A stretch of DNA of 64,000 bases from a virus. Positions 44,415-53,209 of the stretch are shown one piece after another. Made by a program: the position numbers and the translations under genes. The notes under the pieces were generated by a model. It did no database searches, was not told where the DNA came from, and was given only the letters and a program-made list of their open reading frames with translations. The stretch is from IMG/VR virus record IMGVR_UViG_3300031857_000057, positions 1 to 64,000 of that record, one strand, 5' to 3'. Numbering within the stretch: position 1 is the first letter of the stretch; each line of letters begins with the position of its first letter.

Positions 44415-44639
44415 ATGGAAACCCCCCCAATTAAATTAGCATTCATTATAGATAATGAGGTTGCTGATATTTTACATACTGATGAAAGATTGTCTGCGAT
44501 TTTTTTGAGCAATCCAGTTGTCTTAGATGTTACAGATAAGATTAATTTTAATCCAAATGCTGTTTTGCCTGGTATGATCTATAATCCTGAAACTGACGAG
44601 TATGTAATGCCAGAAATAACAGAAGGTGAAAATGTCTAA
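44415..44639 (+). CDS. Small hypothetical protein
   Basis: 74 residues, ribosome site AAGGAG. Sequence pattern IKLAFIIDNEVADILHTDERLSAIFLSNP, read in parts, then a short C-terminus with MIYNPETDEYV. I have seen similar short proteins beside fibre genes in marine and freshwater phages but know no function. It overlaps the start of the zinc protein at 44632. Confidence 0.75.
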   Translation: METPPIKLAFIIDNEVADILHTDERLSAIFLSNPVVLDVTDKINFNPNAVLPGMIYNPETDEYVMPEITEGENV

Positions 44640-44931
44640 AAGCCCTTGGCAGATATGGAAAGAAAAGCAGCCTGGAGATTCAGTAAGACCTTGGGATTTG
44701 ATTAATCCTAATATTGGTAGGGTAGATGATGAGACCTATAGGCTTAGATTTGAAGAAGGCTGCATGAAATGTCCATCTCTGATACAATTGACTAAGACCT
44801 GCAAAAAGTGTGGTTGCTTTATGACTGAAAAGGCAAAACTTCCACATGCTTCCTGCCCGCTGGGTAAATGGGGAGCAGTACAAGATGTACCAGATATTGT
44901 AGATGACGAGGGAAACATTATACAAAGGTGA
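44632..44931 (+). CDS. DUF6171-like small zinc protein
   Basis: 99 residues from ATG 44632 (after GAAGGTG), overlapping the stop of the previous gene. Cysteines at CMKCPSL, CKKCGCFM and SCPLGKW, with KAKLPHASCPLGKW as the closing motif, follow the DUF6171 pattern of small phage zinc-binding proteins. Four or five cysteines could hold one zinc. Function is undescribed. Confidence 0.78.
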   Translation: MSKSPWQIWKEKQPGDSVRPWDLINPNIGRVDDETYRLRFEEGCMKCPSLIQLTKTCKKCGCFMTEKAKLPHASCPLGKWGAVQDVPDIVDDEGNIIQR

Positions 44932-44934
44932 TTT

Positions 44935-45150
44935 ATGGAATTAACAAGTGATGAAAAAAGAGCCATCTTAGAAAGTCATATTAAAAATGCTTTGACAAAT
45001 ATTTATAATTTGCAGATCTCTTTACTTGCTGAACAAGCAAAAGAAAATCCTAACTCTGACATTGTAAATAATCTTTCAGAGCAAAAAACTAACGAAGAAG
45101 CAAAGCGAGATGTTTTGTTACAAGAGTTAGAGAATTTGCCAAATGACTGA
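44935..45150 (+). CDS. Small coiled-coil protein
   Basis: 71 residues, ribosome site AAAGGTGA. Nearly all helix (LTSDEKRAILESHIKNALTN and on), Glu- and Asn-rich. Not recognised. Overlaps the next, similar-looking coiled-coil gene by 8 bases; the two may form a complex. Confidence 0.68.
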   Translation: MELTSDEKRAILESHIKNALTNIYNLQISLLAEQAKENPNSDIVNNLSEQKTNEEAKRDVLLQELENLPND

Positions 45151-45340
45151 AAAAAATGAATTAATTGCAATTGTATTGCAGCAGCGAATTGGTGAACTGG
45201 TTGCTAACTACGAAACTCAAATTGCAGTATTGCGGGCAGAAATAACAGAAATGATTAATAATAATAAACAAAAAGCTGCAGATAAATATTCTGAAGATTT
45301 ATTATCAAAGATAGCAGACAATAAAAATGATGTCTTGTAA
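45143..45340 (+). CDS. Small coiled-coil protein
   Basis: 65 residues. Predicted continuous helix with heptads (VLQQRIGELVANYETQIAVL). Not recognised. The pair 44935/45143 looks like two short helical partners, overlapping in sequence and in size class; overlap with the next gene suggests co-translation of the whole run. Confidence 0.66.
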   Translation: MTEKNELIAIVLQQRIGELVANYETQIAVLRAEITEMINNNKQKAADKYSEDLLSKIADNKNDVL

Positions 45341-45518
45341 AAGATGCAGTGGCAGAGTTTTTGTAGATAGACAATATAGTAGCGCTATTCATTTAGAAAC
45401 ATTTTGTATCATGTGTGGTCAAAGAAAATTTTTTCATCCACCACAAGATAGTGCGGAGGGTTTGTGGCTACTGGAAAAAGAAAGATTGTTAGCCAAGAGT
45501 ACAATAACGACCCTGTAA
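45327..45518 (+). CDS. Small zinc-ribbon protein
   Basis: 63 residues (start at 45327 or at the adjacent ATG 45330). Two CxxC pairs, CKRC near the start and CIMC at about 27-30, spaced as in a zinc ribbon, with CGQRKFF-type following residues. Such small ribbons are common in phage early regions and may bind nucleic acid or polymerase. No specific function can be given. Confidence 0.68.
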   Translation: MMSCKRCSGRVFVDRQYSSAIHLETFCIMCGQRKFFHPPQDSAEGLWLLEKERLLAKSTITTL

Positions 45519-46006
45519 TTTCTGGGAATAAAAAGGTCTGGTTTCTTAATGGAGACCTTGTAAGACTACACCACAGTTCAAGATCCACAGGAATGGTTAC
45601 TGTTTATAACATAACAAAAGATAGATTAGAAAGTTGTCTAAGATCTGATTTTAGAAAGAATAGACAAAAAGCTTATACTGTAGCAGAAACTGCAGTGCTT
45701 GTCAATAGGCATCGTAAATACTTTCCTAGATTAATTAAATGGGGTGTTATTCCACCACCAATTGGCTCTAAGCTTAATGGAGAAAGAGGATGGCAAATAA
45801 GATCGTATTACTCTGAATCACAAGTAAAAGAGATACGTGATATACTGGCATCTAGACACATTGGAAGACCAAGAAGAGACAATTTAATAACTAATAATCA
45901 AACGCCTACATCTCAAGAATTGACACGCAGAATGGGCGATGGTATACTTACATATACAAAAACTCCAGACGGTAGATTCATACCAGTTTGGACAGAGAGC
46001 ATATAG
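45464..46006 (+). CDS. HTH protein, MerR/excisionase-like
   Basis: 180 residues from a GTG after GGAGGG (45455-45460), overlapping the zinc-ribbon gene in another frame. Residues about 68-130 (KAYTVAETAVLVNRHRKYFP, LIKWGVIPPPIGSK, YYSESQVKEIRDIL) show the winged-helix pattern of MerR and excisionase proteins: a helix-turn-helix followed by a wing ending in a Tyr-rich segment. It is probably a DNA-binding regulator or recombination accessory. No repressor or integrase is nearby. Confidence 0.7.
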   Translation: MATGKRKIVSQEYNNDPVISGNKKVWFLNGDLVRLHHSSRSTGMVTVYNITKDRLESCLRSDFRKNRQKAYTVAETAVLVNRHRKYFPRLIKWGVIPPPIGSKLNGERGWQIRSYYSESQVKEIRDILASRHIGRPRRDNLITNNQTPTSQELTRRMGDGILTYTKTPDGRFIPVWTESI

Positions 46007-46022
46007 AGCCTGGGGAGGGCAA

Positions 46023-46229
46023 ATGCAAAACGAAGAAACAAAGATTAACGTAACTTTGGGTTACACACTTAATTTAGGAAACTTTCAATCACTCAGGTTA
46101 GATCTTGGTATTGTTGATTCTAGACGTGATGGTGAGAATATAGATCAGGCATTTGAGAGAGTCTATAAGTTTGTTGAAGACAAGCTTACCTCTAAAATCA
46201 ATGAAGCCAAGGTTGAGCTAGAATCCTAA
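46023..46229 (+). CDS. Small hypothetical protein
   Basis: 68 residues from ATG 46023, preceded by GGGGAGG; the frame is open further upstream but overlaps the HTH gene. Not recognised by name, but the layout (a beta-hairpin, TLGYTLNLGNFQSLRLDLGI, then a helix with FERVYKFVEDKL) is common to short proteins beside phage replication genes. Stop overlaps the next start. Confidence 0.7.
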   Translation: MQNEETKINVTLGYTLNLGNFQSLRLDLGIVDSRRDGENIDQAFERVYKFVEDKLTSKINEAKVELES

Positions 46230-46537
46230 TGGCTGAACGCAAAGACCGAATGGCTTTGCTCAGTCGCTACAATAAATATTATTTGCAGAGATATGAGCAA
46301 AAGTCTAATCTCAATCTTAATGTAGAGCAGTGGGCTGCAGATGCCCTTGTTGAGTCATATGGCCTAAAAGGTTGTTATGATTTATTAGATTATTATTTTA
46401 AAATAGCTCAAGATCCTTCATGGAATTATTTTGCATATAATGCAGAAAAAATTCTATCTGGTAAACTTGAAGTTGAACAGGACAAAAAAGATAGACAGTA
46501 TCGTAGAGAGCTTGCTAGGAAGTGGTTAAGTGAATAA
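46229..46537 (+). CDS. Small helical protein beside the helicase
   Basis: 102 residues, TAATG overlap with the previous gene and 8-base overlap with the helicase gene. Mostly helical and charged (LSRYNKYYLQRYEQKSNLN; WAADALVESYGLKGCYDLLD). Helicase loaders of phages are often small helical proteins encoded directly beside dnaB; this is one possible role, but no loader motif is recognised. Confidence 0.68.
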   Translation: MAERKDRMALLSRYNKYYLQRYEQKSNLNLNVEQWAADALVESYGLKGCYDLLDYYFKIAQDPSWNYFAYNAEKILSGKLEVEQDKKDRQYRRELARKWLSE

Positions 46538-47750
46538 TTCAGAAGCAAAAGTAATATCTGCAGTATTAAATGACAAACAAATGCATGTCTTGCTTCAAGC
46601 TAACCTAGATAATTTACTTAGAACTCATAACGATGTATGGAATTTTGTTAGACATTATTTTGATATTAATGGATCTGTTCCACCATCTTCACTTGTAGTT
46701 GAAAAGTTCCGTGACTTTCAGGTAATACCAGATATTGGTGCGACTAAACATCATCTTGATGAATTACAAACAGAATATTTAAATGATAGCCTTAAGGATA
46801 TATTGAGAACTGCTGCTACAGATGTTCAGGGTGGCAACGGTACACAAGCACTTGAACAACTTATTACTAAGACTTCAGAACTAAAAAAGAACACATCAGC
46901 AATTAGAGATGTTGATGTAACTGATATTGATTCCGCTGTTTCTTATTACGAAAACGTCCAAAAGATGAAAGAGTCTGGGCAAGTAGGAATCAAGACTGGC
47001 TTGCCAGGGTTTGACAATTATCTCCCATCTGGAATTATGCCAGGTCAGCTTGGGGTGTTCTTGGCATACCCAGGAATTGGAAAATCCTGGCTTGCTCTTT
47101 ACTTTGCAGTACAGGCTTGGAAGCAAGGAAGATCTCCCCTTATCATATCTCTTGAAATGAGTGAGACAGAAGTACGTAATCGTGTATATGCGATTATGGG
47201 CGAAGGTCTTTGGTCACATCGTAAACTTAGCAATGGTGAAGTAGAAATTGATATGTTGAAAAAATGGCATGCAAGTAAACTTGATGGCAAGCCTGCTTTC
47301 CATATCATATCCAATGATTCTGGTGGAGAAGTTACTCCATCTGTTATTCGTGGAAAGATTGATCAGTACAAACCAGACTTTGTTATTGTTGACTATCTAC
47401 AGCTAATGTCTCCTAACCAAAGGTCTGAAAATGAAACGGTACGAATGAAAAACCTTTCACGAGAACTTAAGCTAATGGCTATTAGTGAAGAGGTTCCTAT
47501 TATTGCTATTTCATCTGCTACGCCAGATGATGTAAAAGATCTTAGTAGTGCTCCCACACTTGGTCAAACTGCTTGGTCAAGACAGATTGCATATGATGCT
47601 GACTGGGTTATGGCACTTGGTCGTGCTACAAATAGTGATATTATTGAGTGTGTATTTAGAAAAAATAGAAATGGTTTTATGGGAGACTTTTTGGTTCAAG
47701 TAGATTTTGACAGAGGATATTACAAGTATAAAGACTTTGAAGAAAAATAA
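46530..47750 (+). CDS. Replicative DNA helicase, DnaB type
   Basis: 406 residues from a GTG overlapping the previous gene. A short helical N-terminal domain (1-100) and linker precede a RecA-like ATPase: Walker A GIGKS at about 182-186, Walker B VIVDYLQLM near 283, and the sensor region VPIIAISSATP. It lacks a full DnaB N-terminal collar and is closer to phage DnaB variants. As a hexamer it unwinds DNA ahead of the polymerase. An oxygenase gene is inserted between it and the primase. Confidence 0.88.
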   Translation: MNNSEAKVISAVLNDKQMHVLLQANLDNLLRTHNDVWNFVRHYFDINGSVPPSSLVVEKFRDFQVIPDIGATKHHLDELQTEYLNDSLKDILRTAATDVQGGNGTQALEQLITKTSELKKNTSAIRDVDVTDIDSAVSYYENVQKMKESGQVGIKTGLPGFDNYLPSGIMPGQLGVFLAYPGIGKSWLALYFAVQAWKQGRSPLIISLEMSETEVRNRVYAIMGEGLWSHRKLSNGEVEIDMLKKWHASKLDGKPAFHIISNDSGGEVTPSVIRGKIDQYKPDFVIVDYLQLMSPNQRSENETVRMKNLSRELKLMAISEEVPIIAISSATPDDVKDLSSAPTLGQTAWSRQIAYDADWVMALGRATNSDIIECVFRKNRNGFMGDFLVQVDFDRGYYKYKDFEEK

Positions 47751-47751
47751 T

Positions 47752-48306
47752 ATGACTATAACTCCAAGAATTGATAATGGTATTGTTACTGTTTATTCTA
47801 ATGATATAGACCCAAACTACTGGATTGATATTTTAGAAAAGGTAAGCAAAGACTCCTATCCATTTGAACATGTAGAGCGTAGACCACATCAAACTATGGA
47901 GATACCAGCCTTGTACGATAGGCGTGATAGCTATACATCGCTTGAGGTTCGTGCAATGTTTTATAACATACTAAATCAGTCTCTTATTGATTTTATGAAA
48001 AAAAACAATATGAATAAGATGGAGCCATTACGAAACACAATAACAGCATCAAAACTTTTACCATCTATTCCAATGAACGCTCATCAAGATATTACAGATT
48101 CACGAATAGACAGTTTTATTGCTCAACTATATATTAATGATGATTATGAAGGTGGCGAACTATTTTTTCCAGAGCACGGATACGCCTATAAACCAAAAGC
48201 TGGCGATATGGCATATTATAAAATGAACAACATGCACGGTGTACTTGAAACAAAATCTGGATTAAGGTATACTATAGGATATAGTTTATTGGGGCCGTAC
48301 TATTAA
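47752..48306 (+). CDS. 2OG-Fe(II) oxygenase embedded in the replication operon
   Basis: 184 residues from ATG 47752, one base after the helicase stop, and one base before the primase start. H111-x-D113, NDDYEGGE at about 129-136, distal H162 in MHGV and R172 in LRYT are all intact. It is the shortest of the nine copies. AT-richness and the signature match the left array, suggesting that it is a copy from there. Placement between helicase and primase could reflect insertion without a functional link, or early expression with replication genes. Confidence 0.92.
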   Translation: MTITPRIDNGIVTVYSNDIDPNYWIDILEKVSKDSYPFEHVERRPHQTMEIPALYDRRDSYTSLEVRAMFYNILNQSLIDFMKKNNMNKMEPLRNTITASKLLPSIPMNAHQDITDSRIDSFIAQLYINDDYEGGELFFPEHGYAYKPKAGDMAYYKMNNMHGVLETKSGLRYTIGYSLLGPYY

Positions 48307-48307
48307 A

Positions 48308-49237
48308 ATGAGTAAGATTAAAGATTCATACACAGAAGATCAGGTCAAGCGTGTTTTGGCTGGCATTGGAATTGATGTTGAATCTGAAGTAGGACTAGAA
48401 TACATTGTATTTTGTCCATTTCATAATAACTCTAGAACTGCTGCAGCAGAAATAAATAAATACAATGGCATGCTGTTTTGTTTTTCATGTCAAAAAGTTG
48501 CAGATTTACTAGAGACTGTTATGCAGGTTAGTGGTAGAACATATTTTGAGGCATTAAGATATATTAAAAGTAAAGAGAAAGAATCAGATATATCTTTAAC
48601 AATAAATAAAGCATTATATACAAAGCCAGATTTTGTTCAATTTGATGAATTGCTTATTAAAAGACTTAATATGCAAGCGCTTGAATCACCAAGGGCCGTA
48701 AGATATTTTGAGGGTAGAAAGATAACGAAAGAATCTATTTCTAGATTTAGTTTAGGCTATTCTGAAAAACAAGACTATGTTACAGTTCCAGTTCACTCAC
48801 CTGATGGTATGTGTATAGGTTTTGTTGGCAGATCTGTAGAAGGAAAAGATTTTAAGAATACCCCAGGACTTCCAAAGAGTAAGGTATTATTTAATTTACA
48901 CAGAATTAAAAATTCTGAAACAGTATATCTAGTGGAGTCTTCTTTTGATGCCATTAGATTAGATCAGGTAGGTTTCCCAGCAGTCGCAACGCTCGGGGCT
49001 AATGTTTCTGTATCTCAAACTGAGTTGCTTAAAAAATATTTTAACAACATAGTTTTGATTGCAGATAACGATGATGCAGGAAAAACAATGTCAGAAAAGC
49101 TTGTTGATAAACTTGGATCACAAATAACAATAATAAATATAGATAAAAAATATAAAGATATTGGCGACATGGATGATGAATCAATTAGAAAACTTGAGTA
49201 CAAGTTTGACAATTCAATTATCGCTATGCTACAATAG
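48308..49237 (+). CDS. DNA primase, DnaG type
   Basis: 309 residues. The N-terminal zinc domain has C36, H39, C58 and C61 (CPFH, CFSC), followed by a short linker region and a TOPRIM domain: VYLVESSFDAIRL with the catalytic glutamate, then IVLIADNDDAGKTM with the Asp motif. It makes RNA primers and normally works with the DnaB-type helicase two genes before it. About half the length of bacterial DnaG; the C-terminal helicase-binding domain is missing. Confidence 0.88.
   Translation: MSKIKDSYTEDQVKRVLAGIGIDVESEVGLEYIVFCPFHNNSRTAAAEINKYNGMLFCFSCQKVADLLETVMQVSGRTYFEALRYIKSKEKESDISLTINKALYTKPDFVQFDELLIKRLNMQALESPRAVRYFEGRKITKESISRFSLGYSEKQDYVTVPVHSPDGMCIGFVGRSVEGKDFKNTPGLPKSKVLFNLHRIKNSETVYLVESSFDAIRLDQVGFPAVATLGANVSVSQTELLKKYFNNIVLIADNDDAGKTMSEKLVDKLGSQITIINIDKKYKDIGDMDDESIRKLEYKFDNSIIAMLQ
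49206..49235 (+). promoter_or_regulatory. Promoter of the ssDNA-binding protein gene
   Basis: Consensus TTGACA (49206-49211), 18-base spacer and the extended -10 TGCTACAAT (49227-49235), located at the end of the primase gene. ATG at 49265 follows AAGGAG. Fits the need for large amounts of this protein. Confidence 0.76.
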
Positions 49238-49264
49238 AAAAAACACAAGGAGAAACAAAACAAA

Positions 49265-49918
49265 ATGGCAATCGTAAAAGGATTAAAAAACATAAACGCA
49301 TTAGTAGATAAGCCTAAGTCAGAAGGTTCTGGACTTAAGGTTCGTTGGGTTAAATTGGCAGATGGTCAGTCTGCAAAGATTAGATTTGTTAATGAACTAG
49401 ATTCTGACTCTGCACACTTTACAGAGGATCGTGGTCTAGCCGTTGTGGTATCAGAGCATACCAATCCAAAGGATTATAAGCGTAAGGCAGCCTGCACCCA
49501 GGACTCTGAGGGGCGTTGCTTCGGCTGTGAGATGGCCCGTAAAGAGCCTAAGAGCGGCTGGAGAGCCCGTCTACGCTTCTATACCAATGTTCTTGTTGAT
49601 GATGGTCTAGAAGACCCCTATGTGGCTGTATGGTCGCAGGGTATTAGTAAGCAATCTGCTTTTAATACAATCCGTGAGTACGCACTAGAGACTGGCAGCG
49701 TATCAAATGTGCAGTGGAAGCTAAAAAGAAATGGTCAGGGAACTGAAACAAATTACACCTTGATCCCAGCAGCTCCAGATGCAGAGCCTTTCAAGTGGGA
49801 TGGCGTTGAGCCATTTAACCTTGAGAAGGTTGTTCGTGAGGTCCCCTATCCAGAGCAAGAAGCATTTTACTTTGGATTTGATACACCTTCTGTTACTTCA
49901 ACAAACGTTGACTGGTAA
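49265..49918 (+). CDS. Single-stranded DNA-binding protein, zinc-containing
   Basis: 217 residues. An OB-type core with ADGQSAKIRFVNE, a zinc site with C and CFGCE around 79-90, RARLRFYTNVLV, then VAVWSQGISKQSAFNTIREY and the acidic or aromatic end. This is the pattern of phage SSBs annotated in actinobacteriophages and distantly of T4 gp32. It coats single-stranded DNA in replication and recombination. More GC-rich codons than the neighbours and a strong own promoter fit abundant expression. The family call is by recalled pattern. Confidence 0.78.
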   Translation: MAIVKGLKNINALVDKPKSEGSGLKVRWVKLADGQSAKIRFVNELDSDSAHFTEDRGLAVVVSEHTNPKDYKRKAACTQDSEGRCFGCEMARKEPKSGWRARLRFYTNVLVDDGLEDPYVAVWSQGISKQSAFNTIREYALETGSVSNVQWKLKRNGQGTETNYTLIPAAPDAEPFKWDGVEPFNLEKVVREVPYPEQEAFYFGFDTPSVTSTNVDW

Positions 49919-49921
49919 TAT

Positions 49922-52900
49922 ATGAACTATGTTGGGCTTCATGTCCACACTCATTACTCATTGATGGATGGTGTGGCTACTCCGCAAGAATATGTAAAAA
50001 GAGCACTTGAGCTGGGAATGCCAGCAATTGCAATTACAGATCATGGAACGCTTTCTGGGCATCGTGAAATGTATCGTCTTGCGAAAGAAGCAGGTATTAA
50101 ACCTATTCTTGGCATAGAAGGCTATATGACAAGCAATCGCTTTGATAATAGGGCGAAGGCAGATAGAACAGATCCATTAGATCAAAACTATCATCATATA
50201 GTTCTTCTTGCCAAGAACCAACAAGGTTTAGAAAATCTAAATAAAATTAATGAGATTGCTTGGACTGAAGGATTTTTTAGTAAGCCAAGATTTGATTTTG
50301 AAACATTAGAGAAATATAAAGAAGGTATTATTGTTACATCTGCTTGCCTAAGTGGCTGGATTGCAAAAGCGGTAGAACTAGATGAGCTTGCTATTGCTAA
50401 AAAGCACATAGCGTGGTTTAAAAATACATTTGGCGATGATTACTATATTGAGGTTATGCCTCATAATCCTGAAAGAGTTAATAAAGGATTAATTGATTTA
50501 GCTAAGTCCATGGGTGTAAAGATAGTTGTAACACCAGACTGTCATCACTCAGATACAAGCCAAAAAGAAATACAAGAGTTAATGCTTATCCTAAATACGC
50601 ATGCTAAATTACAAAAAGATGTTACATATGATAAATCACAAAAGCATAAAGACATGATGGACAGGCTTGACTATCTTTATGGGGCAGATCGTCAAATGTC
50701 ATTTAGATCTTTTGATATTCACCTTTTGTCATATGATGAAATGAAAGCATGTATGGCAAAGCAGGGTATAGATAATGACGAGATGTTTGCTAGTACATTA
50801 GAGATTGCAAACAAAGTAGAAGATTATGATATTAAGTCTGGTCTTAATTTGCTACCAGTTCAATATCGTAAACCTATGGAAGAACTCAAAAACCTTGCTT
50901 GGGAAGCAATGGAAGAAAAAAAGCTTACATCTAATTGGCTTGGAAGTGATATATATGAAACTAGACTTAATGAAGAACTAGACATTATTGATCAAAAGAA
51001 TTTTGGTCCGTACTTTCTTGTAGTCCGTAATATGATTAACTGGGCAAAAAAAGAAGGCATCATGGTAGGTCCAGGTCGTGGATCATCTGCAGGATCACTC
51101 TTGTGTTACCTTATCGGTATTACAGATATTGATCCCATTGAACATGATCTCCTATTCTTCCGATTTATTAATCCAGAGCGTAATGACTTTCCAGATATTG
51201 ATACAGATATTCAAGACTCAAGGCGTGATGAGGTAAAAGATTATCTTGTTAAACAATATCGTCATGTTGCATCTATTGCTACATTTTTAGAGTTTAAGGA
51301 TAAAGGTGTTGTACGAGATGTTTCTAGAGCTTTAAATATTCCTTTATCAGATGTTAACAAAGTTTTAAAAACAGTTGATACGTGGGATGATTTTTGTACA
51401 TCCAAGAATTCTGCCTGGTTTCGTGAAAAATATCCAGAGGTCGTAAACTATGGAGATCAGCTTCGTGGTCGCATTAGAGGAACTGGTGTACATGCTGCAG
51501 GAGTTGTTACAAGCAAAGAACCTATCTTTAAACACGCACCACTTGAAACAAGAAGTGTGACTGGATCTGATGAGCGTATGCCTGTAGTGGCGGTAGATAT
51601 GGAAGAGGCAGAGCGCATAGGTCTTATTAAAATTGATGCTTTAGGTTTAAAGACTCTTAGTGTTCTTAAAGATACTATTGATATTATTGATGAAAGACAT
51701 GGCAAAAAGATTGATTTACTGAATATTGATATGGATGATAAAAATGTTTATCAAATGCTTTCAGATGGATATACCAAGGGTGTATTCCAATGCGAAGCAA
51801 CACCATATACAAATCTTCTTGTCAAGATGAGAGTAAATAATCTTTCTGAACTTGCTGCATCCAATGCCTTGGTTCGCCCAGGGGCTATGAATACAATTGG
51901 TAAAGATTATATTGCTCGTAAGCATGGAAGACAAAATATTGACTACATGCATCAAATTTTAAAGGAATTCACAGAAGATACATATGGGTGTATCCTATAT
52001 CAGGAGCAAGTCATGCAAGCCTGTGTACATCTTGGCGGTATGACAATGGCAGAGGCTGATAAGGTAAGAAAGATTATTGGTAAGAAAAAAGATGCCAGAG
52101 AGTTCAATGCATTCCAGGACAAGTTTGTTAAGGGCGCTTCTGCTTATATTGCTCCTAATGCCGCTCTGGATTTGTGGCATGATTTTGAGGCACATGCGGG
52201 GTACTCGTTCAACAAGTCTCATGCGGTTGCTTACTCTACGCTCTCTTACTGGACAGCGTGGCTCAAATACCACTACCCAATAGAGTTTATGTATTCACTT
52301 CTCAAGAATGAGAAGGATAAAGACACGAGAACGGAATATTTGATTGAAGCGAAAAGAATGGGCATTCCAATTAAGTTGCCTCATATTAATGATTCGGATA
52401 AAGATTTTAAAATTGAAGGTAAGGGTATTAGATTCGGTCTTTCTGCCATTAAGTACATCTCTGATACTATTGCTGACAGGTATATTGCTGCTCGTCCATT
52501 TAGCTCATACAAAGAAGTAGAGGAATTTACTTTTACAAAAGGCAATGGTGTAAATTCTCGTGCACTACAGGCCATGAATGCCGTAGGTGCGCTTACATTT
52601 AATGACAATCCATCTAATCCAGAGAAGGTTAGAGAAAACCTATATGACTACTTAAATCTTCCTGAGTTTAATATGCCAATACCACAGCATTATCACGCAT
52701 ACCTTAACGACATTGAAGAATATGAGGAAAAGGGTGCATTCATTTTAATGGGTATGGTAAAATCAATTAAGAGATCTAAAGGATGGTCAAGAGTTGAAGT
52801 TCTGGACAAAACTGGCTCTGTCGGTATATTTGACGATGAAAACACCGCTATTGAGGCTGGTCGCACTTATATCATTCTTGCAAATGATAATAGGGTTGTT

Positions 52901-53209
52901 TCTGCAGTACCTGTTGATGAAGTACATAATTCTTCCGATGCTTTGATAAAGTTTTTAAACTATAAGATGTTGCCATATAAAGATGATGAGATGTTTGTTG
53001 TTTCGTTTAAGCCTAGAGTCACTAAGGCTGGTAAGAAGATGGCATCTCTTACAGTGGCAGATTCTGGTAGAGAATTGCATGCAATAACTGTATTTCCTAC
53101 AGCATTTCCAAAAGCATATATGCATGTACAAGCTGGAAATATTTATAAGTTTAGTTTGGGTAAAACAAAAGATGGCACAGTGATAATGGAGGATGTAGTA
53201 AGTGTTTGA
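49922..53209 (+). CDS. dnaE: DNA polymerase III alpha subunit (DnaE type) with intact PHP domain
   Basis: 1095 residues. The N-terminal PHP domain retains H7, H9, D16, H41, E66, H91 or H92, C142, D206 and H208, matching the metal-binding set of proofreading-competent PHP domains such as that of Mycobacterium DnaE1. The polymerase core shows PGRGSSAGSLLCYLIG and the catalytic PDIDTD near 427. A helix-hairpin-helix and an OB-like domain (FILMGMVKSIKRSKGWSRVE) follow. No separate epsilon-type exonuclease gene is in the window, so PHP proofreading is likely. Length is close to bacterial DnaE. This is the phage replicase. Confidence 0.93.
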   Translation: MNYVGLHVHTHYSLMDGVATPQEYVKRALELGMPAIAITDHGTLSGHREMYRLAKEAGIKPILGIEGYMTSNRFDNRAKADRTDPLDQNYHHIVLLAKNQQGLENLNKINEIAWTEGFFSKPRFDFETLEKYKEGIIVTSACLSGWIAKAVELDELAIAKKHIAWFKNTFGDDYYIEVMPHNPERVNKGLIDLAKSMGVKIVVTPDCHHSDTSQKEIQELMLILNTHAKLQKDVTYDKSQKHKDMMDRLDYLYGADRQMSFRSFDIHLLSYDEMKACMAKQGIDNDEMFASTLEIANKVEDYDIKSGLNLLPVQYRKPMEELKNLAWEAMEEKKLTSNWLGSDIYETRLNEELDIIDQKNFGPYFLVVRNMINWAKKEGIMVGPGRGSSAGSLLCYLIGITDIDPIEHDLLFFRFINPERNDFPDIDTDIQDSRRDEVKDYLVKQYRHVASIATFLEFKDKGVVRDVSRALNIPLSDVNKVLKTVDTWDDFCTSKNSAWFREKYPEVVNYGDQLRGRIRGTGVHAAGVVTSKEPIFKHAPLETRSVTGSDERMPVVAVDMEEAERIGLIKIDALGLKTLSVLKDTIDIIDERHGKKIDLLNIDMDDKNVYQMLSDGYTKGVFQCEATPYTNLLVKMRVNNLSELAASNALVRPGAMNTIGKDYIARKHGRQNIDYMHQILKEFTEDTYGCILYQEQVMQACVHLGGMTMAEADKVRKIIGKKKDAREFNAFQDKFVKGASAYIAPNAALDLWHDFEAHAGYSFNKSHAVAYSTLSYWTAWLKYHYPIEFMYSLLKNEKDKDTRTEYLIEAKRMGIPIKLPHINDSDKDFKIEGKGIRFGLSAIKYISDTIADRYIAARPFSSYKEVEEFTFTKGNGVNSRALQAMNAVGALTFNDNPSNPEKVRENLYDYLNLPEFNMPIPQHYHAYLNDIEEYEEKGAFILMGMVKSIKRSKGWSRVEVLDKTGSVGIFDDENTAIEAGRTYIILANDNRVVSAVPVDEVHNSSDALIKFLNYKMLPYKDDEMFVVSFKPRVTKAGKKMASLTVADSGRELHAITVFPTAFPKAYMHVQAGNIYKFSLGKTKDGTVIMEDVVSV

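Noticed and set aside
45951-45959. TATACT element (GGTATACTT) inside the 45464 gene as a promoter
   Set aside because: It lies within coding sequence for GDGILTYT, shows no ribosome site or start at the proper distance, and is likely chance.
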